Shown: positions 24,632 to 34,603, counted from the first letter of the stretch. The stretch is DNA of 64,000 nucleotides from Cytobacillus gottheilii (GCF_001636345.1 NZ_KV440945.1:677340-741339); one strand, 5' to 3'. Program-made: numbers and translations. The notes: generated from the sequence alone by a model not told the origin.

Positions 24632-25414
24632 ATGGTGAAAATCTTTATTGACCCAGGCCACGGAGGCGGTGATTCAGGAGCAGTAGGAAATGGACTGCTG
24701 GAGAAGAATCTAACTTTACAGATTTCACGAGTCATTCGTGATTTGCTTTTGCAATATGAGAATGTTTCGGTTCAGATGAGCCGTGAAGGTGATCAGACGT
24801 TAACGTTAAATCAGCGGACCAATATGGCTAATGCATGGGGAGCGGATTTTGTTTTATCAGTTCATATAAATGCTGGAGGCGGTACAGGGTATGAGGATTT
24901 CAGGCACAGCAATCAAGCCGCATCCTCTGTCTCTGGGAGAATTCAGTGGGAGATCCATGCAGCGGTTATGACGTCGTTATCATCTTTCCGCGTAGCGGAC
25001 CGAGGCGTGAAAACAGCCAATTTTCATATGCTCCGTGAGTCAGATAGCCCAGCAGTGTTAACCGAAAATTTGTTTATTGATAATGCCACGGATGCTAATT
25101 TGTTGAAACAATCGGAGGTCATAACCGCGATTGCAGTCGGTCATGTTCAAGGGATTGTTTCATTTTATAATTTGCAAGGAAAACCCAATACTTTTACACC
25201 GGAGGAGGATGATCTTATGGCACAGCCATTCAATCCAACAACGCCAACTATTCGAAATTCAGTTGCAACAGTTCTGGCAAGATTTGAGCAAAAAGACCCA
25301 GCCCTCGCCAGACAATGGAGAGAACAATTTTTAAACGGACAACTAACCATCTCAGACGCGATCGGTTTACTATATGTAGCAATAGAGCGTGGGTATATAG
25401 AAGGAAATGAATAA
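24632..25414 (+). CDS. N-acetylmuramoyl-L-alanine amidase (Amidase_3)
   Basis: 260 residues. The zinc amidase domain fills residues 1-180, with ligands His10 (DPGHGG), Glu24 and His78 (SVHINAGG) and catalytic Glu145 (TENLFI). The C-terminal ~70 residues form a small helical domain of unknown role (PTTPTIRNSVATVLARFEQ). It cleaves the amide bond between MurNAc and the peptide stem. No signal peptide is visible, as in several spore or mother-cell lytic amidases, so lysis-dependent release or a sporulation role is possible. AAAGGGGGTGA is a good ribosome binding site; a terminator follows. Confidence 0.87.
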   Translation: MVKIFIDPGHGGGDSGAVGNGLLEKNLTLQISRVIRDLLLQYENVSVQMSREGDQTLTLNQRTNMANAWGADFVLSVHINAGGGTGYEDFRHSNQAASSVSGRIQWEIHAAVMTSLSSFRVADRGVKTANFHMLRESDSPAVLTENLFIDNATDANLLKQSEVITAIAVGHVQGIVSFYNLQGKPNTFTPEEDDLMAQPFNPTTPTIRNSVATVLARFEQKDPALARQWREQFLNGQLTISDAIGLLYVAIERGYIEGNE

Positions 25415-25783
25415 TAGGTTAAGAGGGTGAGGAAGAGAAATCTTTTACACTCTCTTTTTTTGGTCCTTTTTTAACTAGTTTGTTTGAGGGAAATCTCGCA
25501 ATTTTGGCGGAATAGTGCTGGAGACCTGTGGGCAAGCGAGTGCTATACAGCGGAAATCGAACTGCTCATTTCTTACTAAATAGTGTTAACGCTTACAGCT
25601 AAAATGACACCTCTCTACAACATCCAGCACTCTTTTTACCCACAAAATGACACAATTAAACAAATATTTTGATTATAAAAAAATATTACAAATTTCATTT
25701 ACTTATCGAAATACCTATGATTATAATCAGATTATCACAAATATTTCAACATCCAGAATATTATTAAAAATAGAGGAGGGCAG
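25415..25783. other. Intergenic region: amidase terminator and a long-range inverted repeat
   Basis: The terminator lies at 25421-25461 (AGAGGGTG ... CACTCTCT then T7). AGTGCTGGA (25514-25522) is complementary to TCCAGCACT (25623-25631) with about 100 bp between, suggesting a folded RNA or a decayed mobile element. The rest is AT-rich leader of the protease gene. Confidence 0.5.
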
Positions 25784-28700
25784 ATGTCAGGAATATTAAA
25801 AACAACTATAGGGGGAATTGCCTTGATCAGAAAGGTGTCTTTAGCACTGCTTATTTTTCTGATGGTATTTTCAAGCGCAGCTTATGGTGCAGTACCGCCT
25901 AAAGCTGAAAGAGAAAAGCCGGTTACATCAGGAGAAAAATTAGAATCACCAGAACATGAATATAATGATGAAGATGAAGTTCGTATTATCGTAGAATTGG
26001 ACGGAGAAGCTGCAGTCCAAAAAGCACAGCAGCAAGGTAAAATTTATAGCGAATTAACTGAAACAGAGAAAGAAAGTGTAGAAAAAGATCTGATTGAACA
26101 GCAAAATCAAGTAGTTAATGAATTAAATGCAGACAAGCTTGGAATTGAAGTAATTAATAACTTTACAACAGTTGTTAATGGCTTTAGTACTGAAGTACAA
26201 TACGGAAAAATTAAATTTATTGAGCAAGCGGACCGTGTGGCGACTGTACATATTGCGCACGAATACACACGGCCAGAAGTGAAGCCCGAAATGCTATACA
26301 GTAAGGAATTAGTCGAAGCGCAGCGTGCGTGGGACGAGTATGGCTTTAAAGGTGAAGGCATGGTTGTTGGTGTTATTGATACCGGCATTGATACTGAACA
26401 TAGAGACATGGTTCTTTCTGAAGAAACAGAAGAAACACTTACAAAAGACGTTGTAGACGGAATCGTCGCTGAAAAAGGTCTTCCTGGTAAGTACTATACT
26501 GAGAAAGTTCCATATGCTTATAACTATATGGATCAAAACGATACGATTCTTGACCTTGGTGCAGAAGCATCTGAGCATGGAATGCACGTATCAGGTACTG
26601 TTGGTGCCAACGGGGATGAAGAAAATGGCGGTTTAAAAGGCGTCGCTCCTGAAGCACAAATTTTAGGATTGAAAGTTTTTGGCAATGATCCTGAAATGCC
26701 TTCTACATACAGTGATATTTATGTAAAGGCAATCGATGATGCTATCAAACTTGGCGTTGATGTTATTAACATGAGCTTAGGTTCCACGGCTGCATTTGTA
26801 TTGCCGGAAGATCCTGAGCAAAAAGCAGTTGAGCGCGCAGTTGAAAGTGGCGTATTAATGGCTATTTCTGCTGGTAACTCTGCTCACTTTGGTAATGGAT
26901 TTGCTAATCCATGGCCACAAAATCCGGATATCGGAGTTTCTGGTTCACCGGGTATTTCATATGATTCTTTACAAGTAGCATCATATGAAAATAGCTATAT
27001 GAATTTAGATGCGGTTGAATACGTAATTGGCGAAGGAACAGCTGATGCAGCTCCATTCCTTTCAGCTGGAAGTGTGCATCCGAACTCTTTAGAAACAAAA
27101 GAATATGAACTTGCTTATGGCGGATTAGGGAAGCCTGAAGAGCTTGGAGATGTTGAAGGGAAATTCGCGTTGATCCGACGTGGTGAGCTTGATTTCGTTA
27201 CAAAAGCTCTTAACGCACAGGCAGCAGGTGCGCTAGGTGTAATTGTTTATAATAATGCAGATGGCTATGTCAATATGGCATCCGATGCAGCAATTACAAT
27301 CCCTCAGTTATTCATGCTTAAATCTGATGGAGACACGTTAGCAGCTGCTTTACAAGCTGGTGAAAGTGTTACGATTGCATTTAACGGTGAAACAACACAA
27401 GCGCCAAACCCAACTGCTGGTGCAATGAGTGATTTCACTTCATGGGGAGTTACACCAAACCTTGACTTTAAGCCTGAAATCACAGCTCCAGGCGGACAAA
27501 TTTTATCTACACTTCAAAATAATGAATATGGAATGATGAGCGGTACATCAATGGCTGCACCACATGTAGCTGGCGGATCTGCTCTTGTTCTTGAGCGTGT
27601 TGATAATGAATTTGGCTTAGAAAACGCTGAACGCGTCAATATGGCGAAAAATATTTTAATGAACACAGCTAAAACATTAGAGGACAAAGGACAAGCTAAT
27701 GATATTTTAGGACAAGTAAATCCTTACTCTCCTCGCCGACAAGGTGCTGGATTAATGCAGCTTCATGCAGCATTGGCTACACCTGTTGTAGTAGCTGAAC
27801 AAGCAACAAATGAAGCGAAAGTTTCTCTGAAAGAAGTAGGCGATCATGTTGAATTTACGTTAGTCGCTAAAAACTACTCTGACGATGCTGTTAGCTATGA
27901 TGTTGGTGTAAATGTTCAGACTGATCTTGCTTTATTCGGTGAACTTGGTTATGCAGCAAACGTACTAGAAGCACAAGCATTACAAAATGTTGGTGTGTCA
28001 GTAAATGGCTCTGAAACAGCTGTTGTTGAATTAGCTGCAGGCGAAGAGAAAACGATTAAAGTTGAACTAGATCTTACAAACGCTTCAGTCTATAACGAAA
28101 ATGCATCTGCTCTAGTACCAGCAGCTGACATCTTCACTAACGGCTACTTCGTTGAAGGTTTCGTAACGTTAACGGACACTGCCGATGTTAACCCTGAGCT
28201 TTCTGTTCCTTATGTTGGCTTTAAAGGCGAATGGGACCAAGCACAAATCGTTGACGATGCACGCTGGACAGATACTACATTCTACGGAATGACAAGCTTA
28301 GTTGATGAAAGCTTAAGTTTCTTAGGCTACAGTGCATTTGAAGCGGGAATTAATCCAGATAATATCGCATTCTCTCCAAATGGAGATGGCGTACAGGATC
28401 AGGCAATTCCAGTTGTTTCTTTCTTAAGAAATGCGAAGAAAGTGGAATACAATATTTTAGATAGCGAAGGCAATAAGCTCAGAACAATCCGTACTGAGAA
28501 TCATGCCCGCAAGAATTACTATGATGGCGGAAGAGCGCAAGAGTACTCCCTAAGCACAGTTCGCGGCTGGGATGGTCAAATTGATTTAAAACCTGCTGCA
28601 GAAGGCGATTATCAGTATGAAATCCGTGCAGTTGTTGATTACCCTGATGCAGAATGGCAGTCATTTAAAATGCCAATCAAAGTCGACGTGACGGCTCCAG

Positions 28701-30721
28701 AAATTGAAGCAAGCTATGATGCAGAATCAAAAGAAATTAGATTTGCTAATGTTGCTGATAATGAAGGCGGCAGCGGTGTTTATTACATTGATGTATTAGT
28801 AGATGGTTCTACTGTCCTTTCAGGTCCATTAAGTCCTGATACGGAAACATATGCAGTAAATGGTCTAACAGCAGATAACAATCTGGAAGTTGTAGTTTAT
28901 GACTTTGCTGGAAACAGCACAACAGAAAAATTACAAGTTGCAGAAGATACAGTTATTCCGGATGTGCATGTCTTAACTCCAGAAGCATTTGGAACAGTTG
29001 GTTCGAAGGATGTTGTCGTTTCTGGTTATGTTAACGATAAGTCTGGTATTAAAGAGCTTGAAATCAATGGGGAATTAGTTGAAGTAGTAGTGAATCCAAC
29101 TACAGGAGAGCATGAATTCTCAACAACTATTTCTTATGAAACAGATGGCGTTAAGAAGTTTGATGTGAAGACTGTTGACAACCGTGATAATGAAATTGCC
29201 TTCCAGCGCACGGTATTTGTTGATAGCACAGCTCCAACAATTGATGTAAAAGGCGCTCCAGCATCAACTGGAAAAGATAGTGTAGAAGTTTCCCTAGAAG
29301 TTGCTGATAACTTTGATGAAATCAGAGTATACAACAACGGAAGCGAAATCTTTACAAATGAATTCCTAGAGCCATATGAAATGCGCGGCTACGAAAAGAC
29401 GATTGAAGATGTAGAGCTTGCTTTGAAAGACGGAAAGAATACTTTTGTCTTTGAAGTAACAGACCTTGCTGGTCATAAGGCATCTAAAACTGTTACAATC
29501 GAAAAATTAGAAGAAACACCTCCTGGTAATGGCGGCGGCACAGGTCCGATTATTCCTCCAACACCACCGGTAACACCACCGCCAACAACTGATGACGGGG
29601 AAGCTGTACTTGATGTAACAGAAGGAAAAGTGATTGATCAAATCAACGATTCTTCTAAATCTGAGGTTACAGTTGATCTATCATCCTTAGTAACTGGCGA
29701 TGTATCTAAGCTGACTGCAAAAGTAGGCAAAGATACGTTCAAGAAAGTGGCTGACAGCAAAAAAGGACTTGTCGTGAAGGCGGGAACTGAAACTGTTGCA
29801 TTACCAGCTGCTGTTGTTGCTGATATTGCTGAGCAAGGCAGTGACAATGTTCAAGTAACAATTGAAACACTTGAAGCGAAAAATGTACCAGCTTCAAAAG
29901 GCAAAAACCTTGTATCTGAGCTTTATGATTTCTCTATCACATTAAACAAAGACGGCAAGAGCACTGACTACAGCGCATTTGCTGAGCCAGTTGAAGTAAC
30001 TGTTTCTGTTGATGCTGACGAAATCGATGATGCAAGAAAAACTGCTGCTTACTACTTAAATGAAGACGATGCAGCTTGGGAATATGTTGGCGGTAAAGTG
30101 TCAGGCGACAGCTTCACATTTACGGTTAACCACTTCTCAACTTACGCTGTTATTGAAAACAACGTTACATTCAAGGATGTAGCTAAGCACTGGGCAAAGG
30201 ATGAAGTAGAAGTATTAGCTTCACGCTCCATCATTAATGGTAAAACTTCTGGATCGTTTGCTCCTGAAGAAGATATCACTCGTGCTCAATTCGCAGCATT
30301 GCTTGTTCGTTCCTTAAATCTTCCTGTATCTGAAGAGCAAGGATCATTTAAGGATGTAAGTGCTAATCACTGGGCTGCTTCTGATATTGAAGCTGCGTAT
30401 GCTGCAGGCATCATCAGCGGTAAGCTTGACGGTTCATTTGCTCCAAGTGAAAACATCACTCGTGAACAAATGGCTGCTATGCTCATCCGTGCAGTTGAGT
30501 ACAAAGATGCTTCACTTTTAGAAGGATTGAAGCCATCAGCTCCATTCAAAGATGCTGACAGAATCAATTCGTATGCGAAGGAAGCAATTGACCAAGCTGT
30601 TGCTCTGAAATTACTAAACGGTAATTCAAATGGCACATTCGGTCCTAAGAAAAACACAACTCGTGCTCAAGCGGCTGTAGTACTTTACAGAATGCTTGAT
30701 GCTCTAGATGAGTTGAAATAA
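25784..30721 (+). CDS. Giant SLH-anchored subtilisin-like serine protease (Vpr type)
   Basis: 1645 residues. Order: signal peptide (about 1-36), I9-type propeptide (~60-165), peptidase S8 with Asp in VIDTGID (~198), His in EHGMHVSG (~264), the oxyanion Asn in SAGNS and Ser in SGTSMAAPH (~590). A PA domain is inserted (~440-540), followed by an Fn3-like region, an FlgD-like block with FSPNGDGVQD, Ig-like repeats, a Pro-rich linker (GGGTGPIIPPTPP), a further domain and three SLH domains (~1455-1640) that bind the pyruvylated wall polymer. It is therefore a wall-displayed protease. ATG 25784 is behind AGGAGG at short spacing; TTG 25823 behind GGGGG is an alternative. Confidence 0.92.
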   Translation: MSGILKTTIGGIALIRKVSLALLIFLMVFSSAAYGAVPPKAEREKPVTSGEKLESPEHEYNDEDEVRIIVELDGEAAVQKAQQQGKIYSELTETEKESVEKDLIEQQNQVVNELNADKLGIEVINNFTTVVNGFSTEVQYGKIKFIEQADRVATVHIAHEYTRPEVKPEMLYSKELVEAQRAWDEYGFKGEGMVVGVIDTGIDTEHRDMVLSEETEETLTKDVVDGIVAEKGLPGKYYTEKVPYAYNYMDQNDTILDLGAEASEHGMHVSGTVGANGDEENGGLKGVAPEAQILGLKVFGNDPEMPSTYSDIYVKAIDDAIKLGVDVINMSLGSTAAFVLPEDPEQKAVERAVESGVLMAISAGNSAHFGNGFANPWPQNPDIGVSGSPGISYDSLQVASYENSYMNLDAVEYVIGEGTADAAPFLSAGSVHPNSLETKEYELAYGGLGKPEELGDVEGKFALIRRGELDFVTKALNAQAAGALGVIVYNNADGYVNMASDAAITIPQLFMLKSDGDTLAAALQAGESVTIAFNGETTQAPNPTAGAMSDFTSWGVTPNLDFKPEITAPGGQILSTLQNNEYGMMSGTSMAAPHVAGGSALVLERVDNEFGLENAERVNMAKNILMNTAKTLEDKGQANDILGQVNPYSPRRQGAGLMQLHAALATPVVVAEQATNEAKVSLKEVGDHVEFTLVAKNYSDDAVSYDVGVNVQTDLALFGELGYAANVLEAQALQNVGVSVNGSETAVVELAAGEEKTIKVELDLTNASVYNENASALVPAADIFTNGYFVEGFVTLTDTADVNPELSVPYVGFKGEWDQAQIVDDARWTDTTFYGMTSLVDESLSFLGYSAFEAGINPDNIAFSPNGDGVQDQAIPVVSFLRNAKKVEYNILDSEGNKLRTIRTENHARKNYYDGGRAQEYSLSTVRGWDGQIDLKPAAEGDYQYEIRAVVDYPDAEWQSFKMPIKVDVTAPEIEASYDAESKEIRFANVADNEGGSGVYYIDVLVDGSTVLSGPLSPDTETYAVNGLTADNNLEVVVYDFAGNSTTEKLQVAEDTVIPDVHVLTPEAFGTVGSKDVVVSGYVNDKSGIKELEINGELVEVVVNPTTGEHEFSTTISYETDGVKKFDVKTVDNRDNEIAFQRTVFVDSTAPTIDVKGAPASTGKDSVEVSLEVADNFDEIRVYNNGSEIFTNEFLEPYEMRGYEKTIEDVELALKDGKNTFVFEVTDLAGHKASKTVTIEKLEETPPGNGGGTGPIIPPTPPVTPPPTTDDGEAVLDVTEGKVIDQINDSSKSEVTVDLSSLVTGDVSKLTAKVGKDTFKKVADSKKGLVVKAGTETVALPAAVVADIAEQGSDNVQVTIETLEAKNVPASKGKNLVSELYDFSITLNKDGKSTDYSAFAEPVEVTVSVDADEIDDARKTAAYYLNEDDAAWEYVGGKVSGDSFTFTVNHFSTYAVIENNVTFKDVAKHWAKDEVEVLASRSIINGKTSGSFAPEEDITRAQFAALLVRSLNLPVSEEQGSFKDVSANHWAASDIEAAYAAGIISGKLDGSFAPSENITREQMAAMLIRAVEYKDASLLEGLKPSAPFKDADRINSYAKEAIDQAVALKLLNGNSNGTFGPKKNTTRAQAAVVLYRMLDALDELK

Positions 30722-30728
30722 GCATAAA

Positions 30729-30760
30729 GAAGGGGCATCCATTACGGATGCCCCTTTTGA
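30729..30760 (+). terminator. Terminator of the SLH protease gene
   Basis: AAGGGGCATCC ATTAC GGATGCCCCTTTT, a perfect 11-bp stem. Confidence 0.9.
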
Positions 30761-31123
30761 TTTTATAAGACTGCCAGTTTACTAGATTGAAAACAAGCGA
30801 CTCTCCTTATAATGGCACAAAAAAATCATACCTAATGTAACCCCATTCGGACCTTAAAAGGTAGGATTCTATAGATGAAAATTACCTCCCCAACACGTTC
30901 TAACATTCATTCTTTCAACCTATCTGACTATAAGAGGATTTTTTTAAAAAAAAGAGTGAAAACGTAAACTTTTTTCTCACGCTCCTCGTCTAAAAAAGTG
31001 AAGTCAAAATTTAAAAATCCTTATTTTAGGTATTTTGTAACAAAATTGAAATTTTATTGTAATAAAAGTAACTTTCTTTCAGTCGGCATCGTCTAATGAA
31101 TAGAGAAAAAGGGGGTGAGCATA
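30761..31123. other. Intergenic region, AT-rich
   Basis: No gene, repeat or known riboswitch was recognised; a weak imperfect hairpin (GAGTGAAAAC ... TCACGCTC) lies near 30954-30986. Confidence 0.4.
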
Positions 31124-31753
31124 GTGAAGGTAAAGAAGAAATGGCATGTTGCAATCTTAGCAGCCTTGATGCTATCTGCCGCTGGTGCCTTTTATTATGA
31201 AGGAAAACCTGAAACTGCAGAGGCAAGCGAGGAACAACAGAAACAGCCTGTGATTGAAAGCTCAAATGAAGAAGAAATAAAGAACCAGCCTGAAGCAGAC
31301 AAATCGCCGGAAACAGATTCAACAACAAATGAACCTGCTGAAGTAACAGAGAAACAGCAGCCTGAACAGAATGTACAGGAAGAAGAAATGGTAATCCGTG
31401 GTTATACCTATTTCAGACTAATGGATAAAGAGAAATACCCAAAACATGCTTACAAGATTGAAGCTGCTGAAGCAATCGGTGCTGAGGTGTTTGCCATCCC
31501 ATATTCAGATGTCTACGCCTTGGTAAAGGATGGAAAAGAAATTGGCGCAATGACGGTCGGCAATATTCAGACTCATCCTGCATATTTAGACTATACAAAA
31601 GAAGTTCTAGAATTCTACAATCAAACAGGACTTTATCATAACCTTGATGTTGTACTAGAAACTGGTGCTACGGTAACCGTAGAAGCAGATAATGGTGTTT
31701 ATTATGAAATATCATTAATGGAAGATGGCTGGATATCTGTACAATATAGATAA
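31124..31753 (+). CDS. Hypothetical secreted or membrane-anchored protein
   Basis: About 209 residues from GTG 31124, which follows GGGGGTGA at good distance. A basic start (KVKKKWHV) and one hydrophobic helix (AILAALMLSAAGAFYY) form a signal anchor. A Glu/Gln/Pro-rich low-complexity linker (about residues 30-85) and a C-terminal globular domain of about 120 residues (from VIRGYTYFRLMDKEKY) follow. I do not recognise the domain. It lies between two wall proteases and a group II intron, so a surface role is plausible but unproven. Confidence 0.7.
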   Translation: MKVKKKWHVAILAALMLSAAGAFYYEGKPETAEASEEQQKQPVIESSNEEEIKNQPEADKSPETDSTTNEPAEVTEKQQPEQNVQEEEMVIRGYTYFRLMDKEKYPKHAYKIEAAEAIGAEVFAIPYSDVYALVKDGKEIGAMTVGNIQTHPAYLDYTKEVLEFYNQTGLYHNLDVVLETGATVTVEADNGVYYEISLMEDGWISVQYR

Positions 31754-31775
31754 AATAGATAATATAGATAATCAT

Positions 31776-31866
31776 GCTGTTAAGTCCACAACCATCGCCC
31801 TTAAATAATGCGGTTCATGAGAATATAAAAAAATGAATAAAACCGCACTGGACTTTAGCAGACAGC
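31776..31866. repeat. Long imperfect hairpin behind the secreted-protein gene
   Basis: Two nested stems: TTAAGTCCA pairs with TGGACTTTA, and inside it TGCGGTT pairs with AACCGCA. It is too long and gapped for a simple terminator and may be a structured RNA or the remnant of a small inverted-repeat element. Confidence 0.6.
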
Positions 31867-31876
31867 CACTTATCAT

Positions 31877-31909
31877 AAAAATAGCTCCGCAATTTGCGGA
31901 GCTATTTTT
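31877..31909 (+). terminator. Terminator immediately before group II intron copy 1
   Basis: AAAAATAGCTCCGC and GCGGAGCTATTTTT arms; perfect 14-bp stem. The intron begins five bases after it. Confidence 0.9.
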
Positions 31910-31913
31910 CATT

Positions 31914-33798
31914 GTGTGCCCGGCATGGGTGCAGGCTCTAGGGTGCGAGTCCCGAACGGCGAAGGCAGTAGTAGCCGTAGCTTAAGACAAGGATATGCGG
32001 GGTGACCCTCCTATCTGAAGGAAGTCGGCGGCAAACTTCCGCTCTGAGGAACACGAATCTCATATGAGGCTAGATGACATTGGGTGAGTCTGCAATACAA
32101 GACAAAGTCCATACTGCCAAAGGTGTCACATAGTAAATGAGGCGGAGACATGGAAGGAAAGTCTGTACTCTTACCCGGGGAGAACCTGTCGATATGCCGT
32201 ACTCATGCGGTAAGCCTATCCGTGAGGATAAGTTGAACGACAGGCGTCAGCAGAAGCCATAGTACTTATTCGCTTAAGAGGATAAGGAAGGGCTGAACCG
32301 GTTATGGAAAATAGGAACTAGGCGTATCTTTCCATTCGATGAAACAGAAAACATAGTACCTGTTTAATGAAAGAAACGGTGAATCCGCGGGGGTCATTAA
32401 ACAGGGTGGAGAATGAAAAGGACACAAACAGAACACCTATTTACGCGGGAGGTTATATCAATGTTAATGGAACGAATCATGTCACGGGAAAACCTACTTA
32501 ATGCGATTAAAAGAGTAGAAAAGAATAAGGGAAAACATGGAGTGGACGAAATGCCCGTCACTGCTCTTCGTGGACATATTATGCTCAACTGGAGCGAACT
32601 GCGAAAATCCCTCTTCGAGGGAACCTATATCCCATCCCCCGTCCGTCGAGTCGAAATCCCGAAACCAGACGGCAAAGGGAAGAGGAAACTGGGAATCCCA
32701 ACCGTGACAGACCGTTTCATTCAACAAGCAATCACCCAAGTGCTTACCAGAATGTATGACCCTAGTTTCTCTGAATGTAGCTTCGGCTTTCGCCCTAACA
32801 GGCGAGCGCACCAGGCTGTTAAATTAGCCCAAAGCTATATAGAAGAGGGTTATCGATGGGTAGTCGACATTGACCTTGAAAAGTTCTTTGACAAGGTTAA
32901 CCACGATAGATTAATGAGTAAATTAGCCATGAGGATAAAGGATAGTACTCTCCTCAAACTAATAAGACGGTTCTTAACCTCTGGTGTTATGGAAGGCGGA
33001 CTTGTCAGTCCTAACCTTGAGGGGACACCGCAAGGTGGACCTTTAAGCCCTTTACTTTCGAATATTGTGTTGGATGAACTGGATAAAGAACTGGAGCGCA
33101 GAGGACATCGCTTTGTCCGCTACGCCGATGATTGTAATATCTATGTGAAATCTAAAAGAGCTGGAGAAAGAGTTATGAAGGCAATGACCCATTTTATCGA
33201 GAGGAATCTTAAACTGAAGGTTAACAAGGATAAAAGTGCTGTAGACCGCCCTTGGAAAAGGAAATTTCTTGGGTTCAGTTTTACAAGTAATCTAAAACCG
33301 AAGGTGAGAATATCTCCCCAATCAGTTAAACGGTTTAAAGATAAAATAAGAAAGCTTACAAGCAGACGAAGGTCAATTGCCATGGAAGATAGGATTCATA
33401 ACCTTAACCAATATCTAGTGGGATGGGTTAATTATTATCATTTAGCAGATACCCGTTCAGTAATCGCAAAACTCGAAGGATGGCTTAATCGAAGGTTAAG
33501 AATGATTCGATGGAAGGAATGGAAACTTCCCCAAACGAAGGTCAAGAAACTTATTAAACTAGGTGTTTCGAAAGGGAAAGCATATGAATGGGGAAATACA
33601 AGAAAGGCTTATTGGAGGATATCCAAAAGTCCAATTCTTCATAAAACATTAGGGAAAGCCTACTGGCTTTCCCTTGGGTTAAAAAGTATTTCTGCTAGAT
33701 ATGACTTACAGCGTTCGACTTAATCGGAACCGCCGTATACGGAACCGTACGTACGGTGGTGTGAGAGGGATAAATGGAGGTTAATCGCCTCCCCCTAT
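31914..33798 (+). mobile_element. Group IIC intron, copy 1
   Basis: A 1885-bp element. It begins GTGTG (31914) and ends with CCCCCTAT (33798) behind a domain V-like hairpin (AACCGCCGTATACG ... CGTACGGTGG) in which the usual AGC triad is CGC, the class C form. It carries a reverse transcriptase without HNH domain and sits directly behind a Rho-independent terminator, the known target of IIC introns. Every position I compared, including the whole ORF, is identical to the copy at 56199-58083 (constant offset 24285). Confidence 0.92.
32461..33723 (+). CDS. ltrA: Group II intron reverse transcriptase/maturase, copy 1
   Basis: A 420-residue RT-maturase. RT blocks RPNRRAHQAV, VVDIDLEKFFDKVNHDRL, GTPQGGPLSPLLSN and the catalytic RYADD are intact; the maturase X region follows (GWVNYYHLADTRSVI). 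There is no HNH endonuclease, as usual for class C. ATG 32461 is chosen because GGGAGG is 8 bp upstream; an in-frame ATG at 32413 overlaps its putative site. It promotes splicing and reverse splicing of the host intron. The protein is identical to copy 2. The symbol denotes the family only. Confidence 0.92.
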   Translation: MLMERIMSRENLLNAIKRVEKNKGKHGVDEMPVTALRGHIMLNWSELRKSLFEGTYIPSPVRRVEIPKPDGKGKRKLGIPTVTDRFIQQAITQVLTRMYDPSFSECSFGFRPNRRAHQAVKLAQSYIEEGYRWVVDIDLEKFFDKVNHDRLMSKLAMRIKDSTLLKLIRRFLTSGVMEGGLVSPNLEGTPQGGPLSPLLSNIVLDELDKELERRGHRFVRYADDCNIYVKSKRAGERVMKAMTHFIERNLKLKVNKDKSAVDRPWKRKFLGFSFTSNLKPKVRISPQSVKRFKDKIRKLTSRRRSIAMEDRIHNLNQYLVGWVNYYHLADTRSVIAKLEGWLNRRLRMIRWKEWKLPQTKVKKLIKLGVSKGKAYEWGNTRKAYWRISKSPILHKTLGKAYWLSLGLKSISARYDLQRST

Positions 33799-33806
33799 CT
33801 CAATAA

Positions 33807-34289
33807 CTAATTGCTTAGAATTTGCCTCAATTTCTCTGTTGCACCCTTTCTCCATAGTTTTACCGCGGAAGGCGAAACACCTTCCTGCTTGGCGATATCG
33901 GTAATGCTCATGCCATTAAAAACCGTATAGAATACCCAGCTTTTTTGTTTGTCTGTTAATGGCTGACAAAGACCTAAAATCGTATCGAACTCTAAAGGAT
34001 CCAATGTATTTTGATCTTCAATTAATGCCCAGTATTCATCTTTAGCAAACTGCGTACGCTCCTCTCTGGAATTATTTTTTGTTAATTCATTCAGAATTCT
34101 TCCTTTTACACTGGTATAAGCAAAATTGAGAAACTTGCCTTTTTCCGGATTGAATTGCTTCCATGCTTCCCATAAGCTAATGACACCAATCTGAAAATAG
34201 TCATCTTTGTTTTGATAGATCTTTAAGGTATGGATAATTTTATGGATCATTGGTTCATATTGATTAAGAATGTCTTCAAAGCTTTCCAT
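33807..34289 (-). CDS. Sigma-70-family RNA polymerase sigma factor
   Basis: 160 residues. Region 2 (ILNQYEPMIHKIIHTLKIYQ ... DDYFQIGVISLWEAW, about 5-60) and region 4 with a helix-turn-helix (MSITDIAKQEGVSPSAVKLW, about 125-150) are present; regions 1 and 3 are missing, as in small alternative or ECF-like factors. ATG 34289 or 34292 follows GAAGGA; the reading frame extends to a TTG at 34319 without support. No anti-sigma factor is adjacent. The target regulon is unknown; its size and regions resemble the YvrI/Xpf type rather than classical ECF. Group II intron copy 1 ends 8 bp beyond its stop. Confidence 0.8.
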   Translation of the reverse strand: MESFEDILNQYEPMIHKIIHTLKIYQNKDDYFQIGVISLWEAWKQFNPEKGKFLNFAYTSVKGRILNELTKNNSREERTQFAKDEYWALIEDQNTLDPLEFDTILGLCQPLTDKQKSWVFYTVFNGMSITDIAKQEGVSPSAVKLWRKGATEKLRQILSN

Positions 34290-34603
34290 CATAACGTCCT
34301 TCGGAAAGCGCGCTTTCAATGATTCCCGGGTATGTTAAACATAAAAGATCAGAGTAAATACTGCGAATAGGCAAATCGGGCTTTTCAATATAGAGTCAAT
34401 GAAAAGAGAGGGGGGAAACGAACTTTTATAGAATAAGTATTTGACGGAAAGAGGGGCAAAATGAGTTTCTGTTTCGTTTTCTGAAAAATTCATTAAAAAG
34501 TAATTTTAATAGCATTCTATCAGCTGAAAAACAGCAGTTTAATGGGCAATTCTATGATTTTCTAATAATTTTTCTGCGCAGTTTTATGCGTTTCATACTG
34601 CAT
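34290..34603. other. Intergenic region between sigma factor and LCP gene
   Basis: No gene is supported. TTTTCAATATAGAGTCA near 34381-34397 repeats a string seen at 21121-21136. Confidence 0.35.
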
